From assembly GCA_964497615.1 (NCBI GenBank), contig CAZCEC010000077.1, positions 1 through 28,512 of the forward strand: 28,512 bases of DNA. The letters run 5' to 3'. The DNA is from CAZCEC01 sp964497615 (lineage in GTDB: Bacteria; Chloroflexota; Anaerolineae; Anaerolineales; UBA6663). Of this stretch, positions 1-9,256 are shown in pieces (position 1 is the stretch's first letter; each line of letters opens with the position of its first letter). The notes beneath the pieces are model-generated. The model searched no databases and had not been told where the DNA came from. It saw nothing but the letters and a program-made list of their open reading frames with translations. The position numbers and the translations under genes were made by a program.

Positions 1-3000
1 GAAAAACGCTCAACGTGGAGACGAAGTGCAGCGGCTTCACCCGCGTTTGTGTTGCCAGCCGCAGGGCGGTTTCGGTGCCAGCCACGTTCGAGGGCTTGTG
101 TTTGGCATACGGGTGAATGAAGTTGACCATCGCCCCGTTGTGGTAGATCACGTCCACCCGCTCGGCCAATTGCTCCCAGGCGTCCACGTCGAGCCCAAAG
201 TGCGGCTGCGCCAAATCGCCCAACACCGGATGGATCCGGCCGGCCAGTTGTTCGTCCCACAGCCCATAGCTTTCCAGGTTGCGCCTCAGCCGCTGAAGCC
301 CGGCCGCCTCGTCCGGCGCGCGTACCAGGCAGTGCACGTCAGCCGCGCCGGCCCGCAGCAGGTCGTGCAGCAGGAATGCGCCCACAAACCCAGTCGCGCC
401 CGTCAGCAGGATGCGCCGTGGCTCGCCCGTCCATGCCGGCTCCAGCCCCTCCACCGTAATGGCGGCATCGAGCACTGCCTCCGCCTTCAACTCCTCCAGG
501 CTGATCGCTCCCAGCATCAGCGCGCCGGGTGCGTCGTGCCCATTGGCGCGCGCGGCCTGCGCCTTCTCCACCTGCGCCGCCAGCCCGGCGATGGTCGGCG
601 TCTCGAACACCACCCGCAGCGGCAGCCGCACCTGATAGGTCTCCCGCAGCCGCATGATGAGCTGCGTCGCCAGCAGCGAATGCCCGCCCAGGTCAAAGAA
701 GCTATCGTGCACGCTGAAGCTGGACCCATTCTGCGCCTCGGGCCGTCCCAGCACGTTCGCCCACAGGGCCGCAATCTCGTGCTCCAGGTCCGTGCGTGGG
801 GCCACCCGCTGCCCCCTCAGCGCACCCAATCCGCTCGGGGCCGGCAGCGCGCGCCGGTCCAGTTTCCCGTTGGGCGTCAGCGGGAATGCGTCCAGCGCCA
901 CGAACTCCACTGGCAGCATGTACTCCGGCAGCCGCTCGCGCAGAAACGCGCGCAGTTCTGGCGCGCCGGGCGGCGCCTGCTCCCCCAGCGGCGTAAAGTA
1001 GCCCACTAGCTTTCGCTCCTCTGCCGACTGGCCCACCGCGGCCACCGCCGCCTGCGCCACCGCGGGGTGCCGCGCCAGCGCCGACTCGATCTCGCCTAGC
1101 TCGATGCGGAATCCCCGCACCTTCACTTGATGATCGCCGCGCCCCAGGAACTCCAGCCGCCCATCGCCGCGGAACCGCGCCAGGTCGCCCGTGCGGTACA
1201 ACCGCGCCCCCGGCTGCTCGTTGAACGGGTCGGGCACAAAGCGCTCCCGCGTCAACTCCTGCCGGTTGAGATAGCCCAGCGCCACCCCGCTGCCCCCGAT
1301 GTATAGCTCCCCGACGACGCCGGGCGGCACCGGCCGCCGGCCCTCATCCAGCACATACACCTGCGTGTTGGCGATGGGCCGCCCGATGGACACCGTGGCC
1401 GACTCTGCCACTCCCTCGCGCGTCACACGCTGAACCGTGGACCAGATCGTGGTCTCCGTCGGCCCATACAAATTCCACACCTCGGCGCACCGCTCCAGCA
1501 TCTGCCCGGCCAGGTCGCGCGGTAGCGCCTCGCCCCCGCACAAGGCCCGCAGGGCCGGTGTGGCCTGCCACCCTGCCGCCAGCAGCAGCCGCCACGTGGC
1601 TGGCGTGGCCTGCATCACCGTGATCCCGTGGCGTGCAATCGCCTCCAACAGGCGCTCGCCGTCGCTGGCGAGTTCGCGGCGCGCCACCACCACCCGCGCC
1701 CCGCTGATCAGCGGCAAGTACAACTCCAGGCCCGCGATGTCGAAGGACAATGTCGTCACGGCCAGCAGCCGGTCGCTGCCGCCTAGGCCCGGCTCACACT
1801 GCATCGAGAGCAGGAAGTTCGCCAGCGACCGGTGCGTTATCTCCACGCCCTTGGGCCGCCCCGTGCTCCCGCTGGTGTAGATCACATAGGCGCGGTCGGC
1901 CGGGGCTGGCGTGCGGTCCAGGTTGCCCGCTGGCAGCGCCCTCAGCGTCTCTGCCTCCTCATCCAGCACCACAGTCGTCCCGCGATGCACTGGCGCCTGT
2001 TCCCGCAGCGCCGCCTCCGTGATGAGCACGCTGAGCCCTGCGTCGCCCGCCATGAACTCGAGCCGGTCAGCCGGGTACGTCGGGTCAAGCGGCACGTACG
2101 CCGCGCCCGCCTTCATCACCGCCAGCACCGCCGCGAGCATGTCCGCCGTCCGCTCCAGGCAAACGCCCACCAACGCGCCCGGCGCCGCGCCGGCCGCCCT
2201 CAGCCGCCGCGCCAACTGGTTGGCTCGCGCATTCAATTCGGCATAGGTCAGGCGGCCGCCTTCCGCCTCTTCCACCGCGATAGCGTCACTGCTCGCCTCA
2301 GCCTGTGCCTCGAACAACGACACGATCGTCGCCGCCTCCGGCCAATCGCGCCCGGTCTCGTTCCAGCCTTGCAGCACTCGCTCCTGCTCCGCTCTCGGCA
2401 GCAGTGGCAGCGCGCCCACCGCCTGCGCTGGGTCGGCGGCGATGGCCTCCAGCACCGTCTCCAGGTGCCCCAACAGCCGTTCTGCGGTCGCGGCGTCGTA
2501 CAGGTCCAGGCTAAAGTTCAGGGTCGCCGCCAGTTCGTCGCCCACCTCCGCCATCATCAGCGTCAGGTCAAACTGCGCCGGTTGGTGGCCCAGCGGCAGC
2601 GAGGCCAGCTCCAGCGCGCCCACGTTCAGCTTCGCCCCCGGCACGCCCAGCGCAAACGCGCCCAGTCCCTGCTCCTCCAGCGCCTGCGGCTTCTGGTAGA
2701 TGAACATGGCCTGGAACAGCGGCGGCCGGCTGGTGTCCCGCGTCAGCCGCAGCCGCTCCGCCAGCCAGGCCGGCGGATAGTCAGCGTGGTCAAACGCCTC
2801 CAGAACCGTCTGCCGCACCTGGGCCAGCAGCTCCAGGAACGATGCGCCGCCCTCCACGTAGGCCCGCAGCGGCACCGGGTTAATGAAGTACCCAACCAGG
2901 CCCGTCAATTCTGGCCGGCTCCGTCCCGTGGTCACCGAGCCCACCAGCACATCGCCCTGACCGGAATACCGGTATAGCAGCGCGTCGAACGCCGCCAGCA

Positions 3001-6000
3001 ATGTCATAAACAGCGTTGCGCCGTGGGTGCGGCTTAGCTCCTTCAGCCTCGCCGTCAGCCCTGCGCCGAGCCGCACCGCCCGCGTGTCCCCCCGGTAGCT
3101 GGGTGCGGCCGGCCGCGGCCGGTCCGCCGGCAGGTCCAGCGCTGGCAAATCGCCGCTCAGCCGGTCGCGCCAATACGCCCACAGCCGTTCGCCCTCCGGC
3201 CCGGCCAGCCGCTTCGCCTGCCAGCGCACGTAATCGGGGTACTGGACCGTCAACGCAGCCAAATCCGTCGTCGCGCCGCCCGCCTCGGCCTGATAGAGCG
3301 CTGCCAGTTCCGCCGCCAGCACCGTCATGGACCAGAAGTCGGTGATGAGGTGGTCCAGTGCCAACAGCAGAACATGCTGATCGGGGCCGCGCCGGTACAG
3401 GTTCAGCCGCATGAGCGGCGCCCGCTCGATGTCGAACGGCGCATGCGCCGCGGTAGAGAGGTGATCTTGTAACTGCGCCTCGCTCCAGCCTTCCGCCGCC
3501 TCAACCGTAATCGGCGTGGAGGCCTTGGGGGCCATGCGCTGCACCGGCTGGCCGCCCGCCAGGTGAAAGCTCGTCCGCAGCGCGCCATGCCGCCCGATCA
3601 GTTGCGCCAGCGCCCGGTCCAATGCGCCCAGGTCCACCGGGCCGTTCACTTGCGCCGCGCCAGCCACGTTGAAGGCAATGCCCGGCGGCGTCAACTGGTG
3701 CAGGAACCACAACGCCTGCTGGTTGGGTGTCAGCGGGAAGTCCCCCGTCACCTCGCCGGCCTCAATCGCGCTCGGCGGCTCGCGGCCCGCGCCCTCGCCC
3801 GCGCGCGCCGCCACCCACGCCGCCAGTTCCGTCAGCGTGGGGCCTTGCAGCAGTTCCACCAACGGCAGTTCCACTTGCAGCTGGGTGTCAACCCAATTCT
3901 TGACCTCCACCGCCATCAGCGAGTCCAGCCCCATCAGCGCCAGGGACTCGCCCTCCGGTAGTTCGCCCGGCCTCAGCCCCAGCACGCGCGTGATCTCTGC
4001 CCCCATCCGCTCGCGGATCAATCGCTCGCGGTCGTCCGGAGGCAGGGCGGCCATTGCCTCTGCGCTCATCCCCGCCTTCGCCGCCTCCGTGCCGGCCCGG
4101 CCCGCTGGCTGGTCTGCCCCCTGCTCAGGTGCGGCCTCCAGCCTGACGCCATACGCCGCCAACTCCTCGGCGCTCAGGCCCCGCAGCATCGCCACCGCCT
4201 CGGCCACAGACGATGGCCGCGCCTCCGCACCGTCCGGCGCGCCGGTCGCCTTTGGGCGGGCGGCCGCCTCGAACCAGTACCGGCTCCGTTCAAATGGATA
4301 CGTGGGCGCGCTCACCTTCCGGCGCGCATAGAGCCGGTCGAACGCCGCCCAATCCACCGCCGCGCCGCGCGTGTACAGCGTCCCCACCGCCAGCCCCATC
4401 ACGTTCCATTCCGGCTGGCGGGACCGCAGTGATGCGACCCAGGCGGCCTGCGAGTCGGCCAGCACCCGCCGTCCCAGGCCGATCAGCACCGGCTGCGGCC
4501 CGATCTCAACCACGATGTCCACGCCCAATTCCGCCAGCGCCCGCATGCCGTCCGCGAACCGCACCGGCTGCCGCACATGATCGCGCCAGTAGCCCGCGCC
4601 GGGCACAAATCCCGCCGGGTGCGCCTTCCCGCTCACATTCGCGATCAGCGGAATGAGCGGCGCAGAGTAGCGCAGCTTCGCCGCCGCCGCTTCAAAGTCC
4701 GCCAGCATCGGTTCCATCAGCGCGGAGTGAAAGGCGTGCGATACCGCCAGCGGATGAACCTTCCTGCCCGCCGCCGCCAATTGCTGAGCCGCCTCGTTGA
4801 CAGCCTCCGCCTCGCCCGCGATCACAAAGTTATCTGGGCCGTTGTAGGCGGCGATATTGGCGCGGCCTTCCAGCGGTCCCAGCGCCGCGGCCACCGCCTC
4901 CTCCGAGGCCATCACCGCCGCCATTGCGCCCCCGGCCGGCAGGGCCTGCATCCGCCGCGCGCGCTCCGCAATCAGGGCCAGTGCATCCTCCAGCGGCATC
5001 ACCCCCGCCACGCACGCCGCCGCGTACTCGCCCACGCTGTGCCCCAGCACAGCCTCCGGCGTGATTCCCCAATCCCGCCACACCTCGGCCAGCGCATACT
5101 CCAGCGCAAACAGCGCCGGCTGCGTGAACACCGTCTTGTCCAGCAGCCCCGCTTCTAGTCCCTCGCCCCACATCACCGGCAGCAGCGGCCGGCCCAGCGC
5201 CCCATGCGCGTCCAGCCACTCTGCGCACCGGTCCAGCGCCCGCCGGAACACAGGCTGGCTCTCATATAGCTCCCGCCCCATGCCCGCGTACTGCGCCCCC
5301 TGTCCCGTGAACAAAAACGCGATCTTCGGCTTGCGCTTCGGCGCCTCGCCCAGCACCACCCCCGCCGCCGCGGTCCCTGCCTGCACCGCGCTCAATGCAG
5401 CCTGCGCCGCCTCCGCGTCTCCCGCCACGACCGCCAATCGGTGGGCATGGTGGTTGCGGCCCGTGTTGGCCGTGTAGGCTAAATCAGCCAGGGTCGCTTC
5501 CGATAAGGCCTCCGCATACCGCCCGGCCAATGTGCGCAGCGCCGCCGGGCTTCGCGCCGAAAGCGCCAGCACCTGTGTTGGCCGCTCGACCTCCGCCTGC
5601 GCCGCCTCAACGACAACCGGCGCTTCCTCAATGATCACGTGCGCGTTCGTTCCGCCAAACCCGAACGACGACACGCCCGCCAGCCTCGGCCGCTCGCCCC
5701 GCGGCCACGGCTGCCGCTCGGTGACGATCTCCAGCGGCGTGCCCGCCAATGGTACGTGCGGGTTTAGCTTCTTCAGGTGCAAGTGCGGGGGCATCTCGCC
5801 GTGCTGCATCGCCAGCACCACTTTGATCAGCCCCGCCACCCCCGCCGCCGACTCCAAATGTCCGATGTTGGTCTTGACCGACCCCAGCCCCACGCGATGC
5901 TCTGCCGGCTGCGGCGCGCCCAGCACCGCCCCCAGCGCCTGCACTTCAATCGGGTCGCCCAGCGGCGTGCCCGTGCCATGCGCCTCGATGTAGCTCAACT

Positions 6001-9000
6001 CTTCGGGCCTCGCGCCCGCCTGCTGCAAGGCGGCCCGAATCACCGCCTGCTGCGCCAGCCCATTCGGCGCCGTCAGGCCGTTGCTCCGGCCATCCTGATT
6101 GACCGCTGACCCGCGCACCACCGCCAGGATGCGGTCGCCGTCCCGCTCTGCCTCCGCCAGGCGCTTCAGCACCAGCATCCCGCACCCCTCGCCCCGCACG
6201 TATCCGTCGGCCGCCTCGTCAAACGTCTTGCACCTTCCATCGGACGACATCATGCGCGCCTGCGAGAACGTGATGCTCAGCTCCGGCGTGAGGATCAGGT
6301 TGACGCCTCCGGCCAGCGCCACGTCGCTCTCGCCGGACCGCAGGCTCTGGCAGGCCAGATGCAGCGCCACCAGCGACGACGAGCAGGCCGTGTCCACCGC
6401 CATGCTCGGCCCGCGCAAATCCAATAGATACGACAGGCGGTTGGCGGCAATGCTGTGCGCATTTCCGGTCCCAGCGTAGGCGTCAATCTGTGTTGGATCG
6501 TCATACTGCCGCGTGGCATAGTCGTAACTGCTGATGCCCACAAACACGCCCGCGGCCGTCCCTGCCAGCCGGTCGGGCGGCAGCCCCGCCGACTCCAGCG
6601 CCTCCCACGCCACCTCCAGCAGCAGCCGCTGCTGCGGGTCCATCCGCGTGGCCTCGCGCGGCGAAACCCCAAAGAACCCGCCGTCAAACAGGTCCACGTC
6701 TTCGAGGAATCCCCCCCACCGCGTGTTCATCTTGCCGCGCGTGCCCAGCGCGCTGCTGTAGAACTCACCTGCGTCCCACCGGTCCGCCGGCACCTCGCTG
6801 ATCGCGTCCACCCCGTCGCGCAGCAGTCGCCAAAACGCCTCCGGGTCCGCCGCGCCGGGGAACCGGCATCCCAGACCCACGATGGCGATTGGCTCAGCCA
6901 TCGCGCCCGGCCCAGTCGCCTGCAAAACTGGCTGCACGTCCCCGGCGATCCCCTCCGATAGCGGCACTTCCTCAATGCCGGCCAGGTGCCGCGCCAGCAA
7001 ATGGATGGTGGGATAGTCCCACGCCAGGGTGGGGGGCACGGCCCGCCCCAGCCACACGCCCAGGTCGCCCGCCAGGCTCACCGCCTGCGCCGAGTCCAGC
7101 CCATACTCCACAAAGGTTGCGTCCAGGTCGATCACCGAGGCTCGCACCCCCAGCCGCGTGGCAATGCGCTCCACGAGCCAGGTCTCGATGGCGCTGGCCT
7201 GTACCAGCTTCTCGGCCTCCACCCCCGTCACCGGGCCGGTCTGGGCGCTTGGCGCCCGTTCCGTTGGGCGGCCCAGTGCCGCCGCTTCGGCAGGCCTTGC
7301 CTCCACGCCTTCGTTCTTCCACGCCGCCACCAGTTCCAGGCTGTGCTCGAGATACTGGGCCTTGACCGCGTGGCGCTGTATCTTTCCACTGGACGTCTTG
7401 GGGATGCTCAGCGTCTTGATTAGCACCAGTTCATGTAGCTGAACCTCGTGCTCGACGGCCAGCGCCCGCCGCACCGCCGCCACGACCTCGTCCATGTTCG
7501 GCTTCTGATAGCGGCGTTCCACCTCGAACACCACCACCAGCCGCTCCTCCCCATCCACCTCAACCGAAAAGGCCGCGCCCCCCTCTTCGCGCAGCGCCGG
7601 GTGCGAGCGCTGCACCGAGTGCTCCAGGTCCTGTGGATAGTGATTGCGGCCCCGAATGATGATCAGGTCCTTCACGCGCCCGGTCACATATAGGTTATCG
7701 TCCCGCAGGAAGCCCAGGTCGCCCGTGCGCAGATACGGCCCGTCGCCATCCGCCAGCCGCGCGCCAAAGGTGGCCGCCGTGGCCTCCGGCTTGCCCCAAT
7801 AGCCGCGCGTCACGCTTGGCCCTGCCACCCAGATCTCGCCCACTTCGTTCGCCGCGCAGGGTGTCAGGCGGCTGGCGTCAACGATGCGCAGCCGTTGGCC
7901 CAGCAGCGCTTGCCCGCAGCTCACGAGCGTCTGCGCCATCGCATCGCCGCTGTTGGCTGGCGCCACCCGGTTCTGTTCCAGGGCGGGCCGGTTGACCGTG
8001 AACGTCGTCGGCTTGGCCGCGCCGTGGCCGCCCGAGACGATCAGCGTGGCCTCCGCCAGCCCATAGCACGGATAGAACGCCTCGGCCCGGAACCCACACG
8101 GCGCGAACGCTTCCGCGAACCGGTCCAGCGCCTCCGGGCGGATAGGCTCAGCGCCGCAAAACGCCGTCACCCACTTGCTCAGGTCCAGGTTGGCTTTCTG
8201 CTCCTCAGTGACCTTGTCCACGCACAACGCATATGCAAAATTGGGCGCGCCGCTGATGGTGCCCCCGAACTTCATGATCGCCTCTAGCCACCGCGCCGGA
8301 CGCTGCAAAAACGAGGCCGGCGACATGAGCGTGGACGTGTTGCCGATATACATCGGCTCCAGGATGCCGCCAATCAGCCCCATATCGTGGTAGCTGGGCA
8401 GCCAGAATACCCCTCGCCCAGCCGGGTCGATCTGAAACCCCTGCCGGATCATCTCCAGGTTGTGCATCAAATTGCTGTGCGTCACCATCACCCCCTTGGG
8501 GGCGCTGGTGGACCCGGAGGTGTACTGGAGGAATGCCAGCGTATCCGGACCAATCGCCGGAGGCTGCCAGGCGCTCTCCTGTCCGGCCGCGAGCACCGCT
8601 GTATCGAACCAGCGCAGGGCCGCCAGAGCGGGGGCATGGGCAAACCGCCGCCCCAGGCTGGACAGGATGTTGCCGGTTGTCAGTGCCAGGGTGGCCTGCG
8701 AGTCGGCCACAATGCCTTGCAGGCGCGGCATGGGCCGGTTCAGCCGCGGCGGATAGGCTGGCACCGCTACCAGGCCCGCGTACAGGCACCCGAAGTAAGC
8801 GGCGATGTAATCCAGGCCAGGTGGAAAGAGGAGCAGCGCCCGTTCCCCCGGCGATGCCGACGCCTGCAATTGCGCCCCAATCGCCCGTGCGCGCCGGTCC
8901 AGCTCCGCGAAGGTCACGTCCTCGGGCGGCGTGCTTTCGTCATCGGCGATGAAGGCATAGGCCAACTGCTCAGCCCGGTCCACGGCGCGCCGCCGCAGGA

Positions 9001-9046
9001 CTTCCACCAGGGTGGCAGGGCCATTGCTAAATTCGATTAGTTGCAT
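1..9046 (-). CDS. Hybrid PKS-NRPS megasynthase: FAAL-ACP-KS-AT-ACP-C-A(Gly)-PCP-reductase (3' end outside window)
   Basis: One minus-strand frame runs from the ATG at 9046 (GGTGA just upstream) to the window edge without a stop, so about 3015 residues are visible and the C-terminus is missing. Domains in order: fatty acyl-AMP ligase (about 1-590; TSGST near 176-180, YGLAEAT, RNHYPQD); ACP with Ser652 in GLDS; ketosynthase (about 716-1140) with Cys888, His1023 and His1063; acyltransferase (about 1238-1550) with Ser1337 in GHSVGEY and HAFH at 1437-1440, the malonyl-CoA signature; post-AT linker; ACP with Ser1709; condensation (about 1769-2200) with DHLITDF at 1898-1904; adenylation (about 2240-2735) with YTSGSTG, NLYGPTE, YRTGDL and PNGKLDR; carrier with Ser2790 in GGHS; thioester reductase with TGATGFVG near 2880 and FVSTLSVF at the edge. 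There is no KR, DH or ER. The ten adenylation pocket residues read DILQLGLIWK, a glycine code. The family logic is fatty acid activation, one malonyl extension left as beta-ketone, glycine addition and reductase-type release. The final product is inference. Confidence 0.96.
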   Translation of the reverse strand, partial: MQLIEFSNGPATLVEVLRRRAVDRAEQLAYAFIADDESTPPEDVTFAELDRRARAIGAQLQASASPGERALLLFPPGLDYIAAYFGCLYAGLVAVPAYPPRLNRPMPRLQGIVADSQATLALTTGNILSSLGRRFAHAPALAALRWFDTAVLAAGQESAWQPPAIGPDTLAFLQYTSGSTSAPKGVMVTHSNLMHNLEMIRQGFQIDPAGRGVFWLPSYHDMGLIGGILEPMYIGNTSTLMSPASFLQRPARWLEAIMKFGGTISGAPNFAYALCVDKVTEEQKANLDLSKWVTAFCGAEPIRPEALDRFAEAFAPCGFRAEAFYPCYGLAEATLIVSGGHGAAKPTTFTVNRPALEQNRVAPANSGDAMAQTLVSCGQALLGQRLRIVDASRLTPCAANEVGEIWVAGPSVTRGYWGKPEATAATFGARLADGDGPYLRTGDLGFLRDDNLYVTGRVKDLIIIRGRNHYPQDLEHSVQRSHPALREEGGAAFSVEVDGEERLVVVFEVERRYQKPNMDEVVAAVRRALAVEHEVQLHELVLIKTLSIPKTSSGKIQRHAVKAQYLEHSLELVAAWKNEGVEARPAEAAALGRPTERAPSAQTGPVTGVEAEKLVQASAIETWLVERIATRLGVRASVIDLDATFVEYGLDSAQAVSLAGDLGVWLGRAVPPTLAWDYPTIHLLARHLAGIEEVPLSEGIAGDVQPVLQATGPGAMAEPIAIVGLGCRFPGAADPEAFWRLLRDGVDAISEVPADRWDAGEFYSSALGTRGKMNTRWGGFLEDVDLFDGGFFGVSPREATRMDPQQRLLLEVAWEALESAGLPPDRLAGTAAGVFVGISSYDYATRQYDDPTQIDAYAGTGNAHSIAANRLSYLLDLRGPSMAVDTACSSSLVALHLACQSLRSGESDVALAGGVNLILTPELSITFSQARMMSSDGRCKTFDEAADGYVRGEGCGMLVLKRLAEAERDGDRILAVVRGSAVNQDGRSNGLTAPNGLAQQAVIRAALQQAGARPEELSYIEAHGTGTPLGDPIEVQALGAVLGAPQPAEHRVGLGSVKTNIGHLESAAGVAGLIKVVLAMQHGEMPPHLHLKKLNPHVPLAGTPLEIVTERQPWPRGERPRLAGVSSFGFGGTNAHVIIEEAPVVVEAAQAEVERPTQVLALSARSPAALRTLAGRYAEALSEATLADLAYTANTGRNHHAHRLAVVAGDAEAAQAALSAVQAGTAAAGVVLGEAPKRKPKIAFLFTGQGAQYAGMGRELYESQPVFRRALDRCAEWLDAHGALGRPLLPVMWGEGLEAGLLDKTVFTQPALFALEYALAEVWRDWGITPEAVLGHSVGEYAAACVAGVMPLEDALALIAERARRMQALPAGGAMAAVMASEEAVAAALGPLEGRANIAAYNGPDNFVIAGEAEAVNEAAQQLAAAGRKVHPLAVSHAFHSALMEPMLADFEAAAAKLRYSAPLIPLIANVSGKAHPAGFVPGAGYWRDHVRQPVRFADGMRALAELGVDIVVEIGPQPVLIGLGRRVLADSQAAWVASLRSRQPEWNVMGLAVGTLYTRGAAVDWAAFDRLYARRKVSAPTYPFERSRYWFEAAARPKATGAPDGAEARPSSVAEAVAMLRGLSAEELAAYGVRLEAAPEQGADQPAGRAGTEAAKAGMSAEAMAALPPDDRERLIRERMGAEITRVLGLRPGELPEGESLALMGLDSLMAVEVKNWVDTQLQVELPLVELLQGPTLTELAAWVAARAGEGAGREPPSAIEAGEVTGDFPLTPNQQALWFLHQLTPPGIAFNVAGAAQVNGPVDLGALDRALAQLIGRHGALRTSFHLAGGQPVQRMAPKASTPITVEAAEGWSEAQLQDHLSTAAHAPFDIERAPLMRLNLYRRGPDQHVLLLALDHLITDFWSMTVLAAELAALYQAEAGGATTDLAALTVQYPDYVRWQAKRLAGPEGERLWAYWRDRLSGDLPALDLPADRPRPAAPSYRGDTRAVRLGAGLTARLKELSRTHGATLFMTLLAAFDALLYRYSGQGDVLVGSVTTGRSRPELTGLVGYFINPVPLRAYVEGGASFLELLAQVRQTVLEAFDHADYPPAWLAERLRLTRDTSRPPLFQAMFIYQKPQALEEQGLGAFALGVPGAKLNVGALELASLPLGHQPAQFDLTLMMAEVGDELAATLNFSLDLYDAATAERLLGHLETVLEAIAADPAQAVGALPLLPRAEQERVLQGWNETGRDWPEAATIVSLFEAQAEASSDAIAVEEAEGGRLTYAELNARANQLARRLRAAGAAPGALVGVCLERTADMLAAVLAVMKAGAAYVPLDPTYPADRLEFMAGDAGLSVLITEAALREQAPVHRGTTVVLDEEAETLRALPAGNLDRTPAPADRAYVIYTSGSTGRPKGVEITHRSLANFLLSMQCEPGLGGSDRLLAVTTLSFDIAGLELYLPLISGARVVVARRELASDGERLLEAIARHGITVMQATPATWRLLLAAGWQATPALRALCGGEALPRDLAGQMLERCAEVWNLYGPTETTIWSTVQRVTREGVAESATVSIGRPIANTQVYVLDEGRRPVPPGVVGELYIGGSGVALGYLNRQELTRERFVPDPFNEQPGARLYRTGDLARFRGDGRLEFLGRGDHQVKVRGFRIELGEIESALARHPAVAQAAVAAVGQSAEERKLVGYFTPLGEQAPPGAPELRAFLRERLPEYMLPVEFVALDAFPLTPNGKLDRRALPAPSGLGALRGQRVAPRTDLEHEIAALWANVLGRPEAQNGSSFSVHDSFFDLGGHSLLATQLIMRLRETYQVRLPLRVVFETPTIAGLAAQVEKAQAARANGHDAPGALMLGAISLEELKAEAVLDAAITVEGLEPAWTGEPRRILLTGATGFVGAFLLHDLLRAGAADVHCLVRAPDEAAGLQRLRRNLESYGLWDEQLAGRIHPVLGDLAQPHFGLDVDAWEQLAERVDVIYHNGAMVNFIHPYAKHKPSNVAGTETALRLATQTRVKPLHFVSTLSVF

Positions 9047-9141
9047 TCAACTCACCCAGGCGGGATGAACACTCACGCGTCAGGCTGCGCAGTCCGCCCT
9101 TTTGCTGTGCTGGCCGCGTGGCCGCGCACCCCGGCGCTCGT

Positions 9142-9170
9142 TTGCTCCCATCGCAATCCGTTTGTATACT
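9142..9170 (+). promoter_or_regulatory. Candidate sigma70-type promoter for the FHA-ABC/kinase operon
   Basis: TTGCTC (9142-9147) and TATACT (9165-9170) are separated by exactly 17 bases and match 4/6 and 5/6 of the housekeeping consensus. Transcription would start near 9177, giving a leader of about 80 bases before the ATG at 9257, which has AAGGAGA at 9246-9252. It is the best match in the 210-bp divergent gap between the megasynthase and the exporter. I found no equally good box on the minus strand for the megasynthase. Confidence 0.4.
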
Positions 9171-9256
9171 ACCGCACAATTCGGTACCTTGCCTTGATCG
9201 GCCGGCCCGTAAAGTACTCTAATTCCATCAATGACGCCAGTGTGTAAGGAGAACTC

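Noticed and set aside
26..1009. Long plus-strand open frames across 26-9000
   Set aside because: They are antisense to the PKS-NRPS, whose minus frame is continuous with textbook motifs; the plus frames are Arg/Pro/Gln-rich without domains.
8205..8789. Possible frameshift in the FAAL region, suggested by a 194-codon minus-strand frame
   Set aside because: The FAAL motifs before, within and after this span are all in the frame starting at 9046, so the other frame is a shadow.
9047..9256. A minus-strand promoter for the PKS-NRPS
   Set aside because: A TATACA-like box exists on the minus strand near 9164-9169, but no acceptable -35 lies at 16-18 bases and it coincides with the better plus-strand box.
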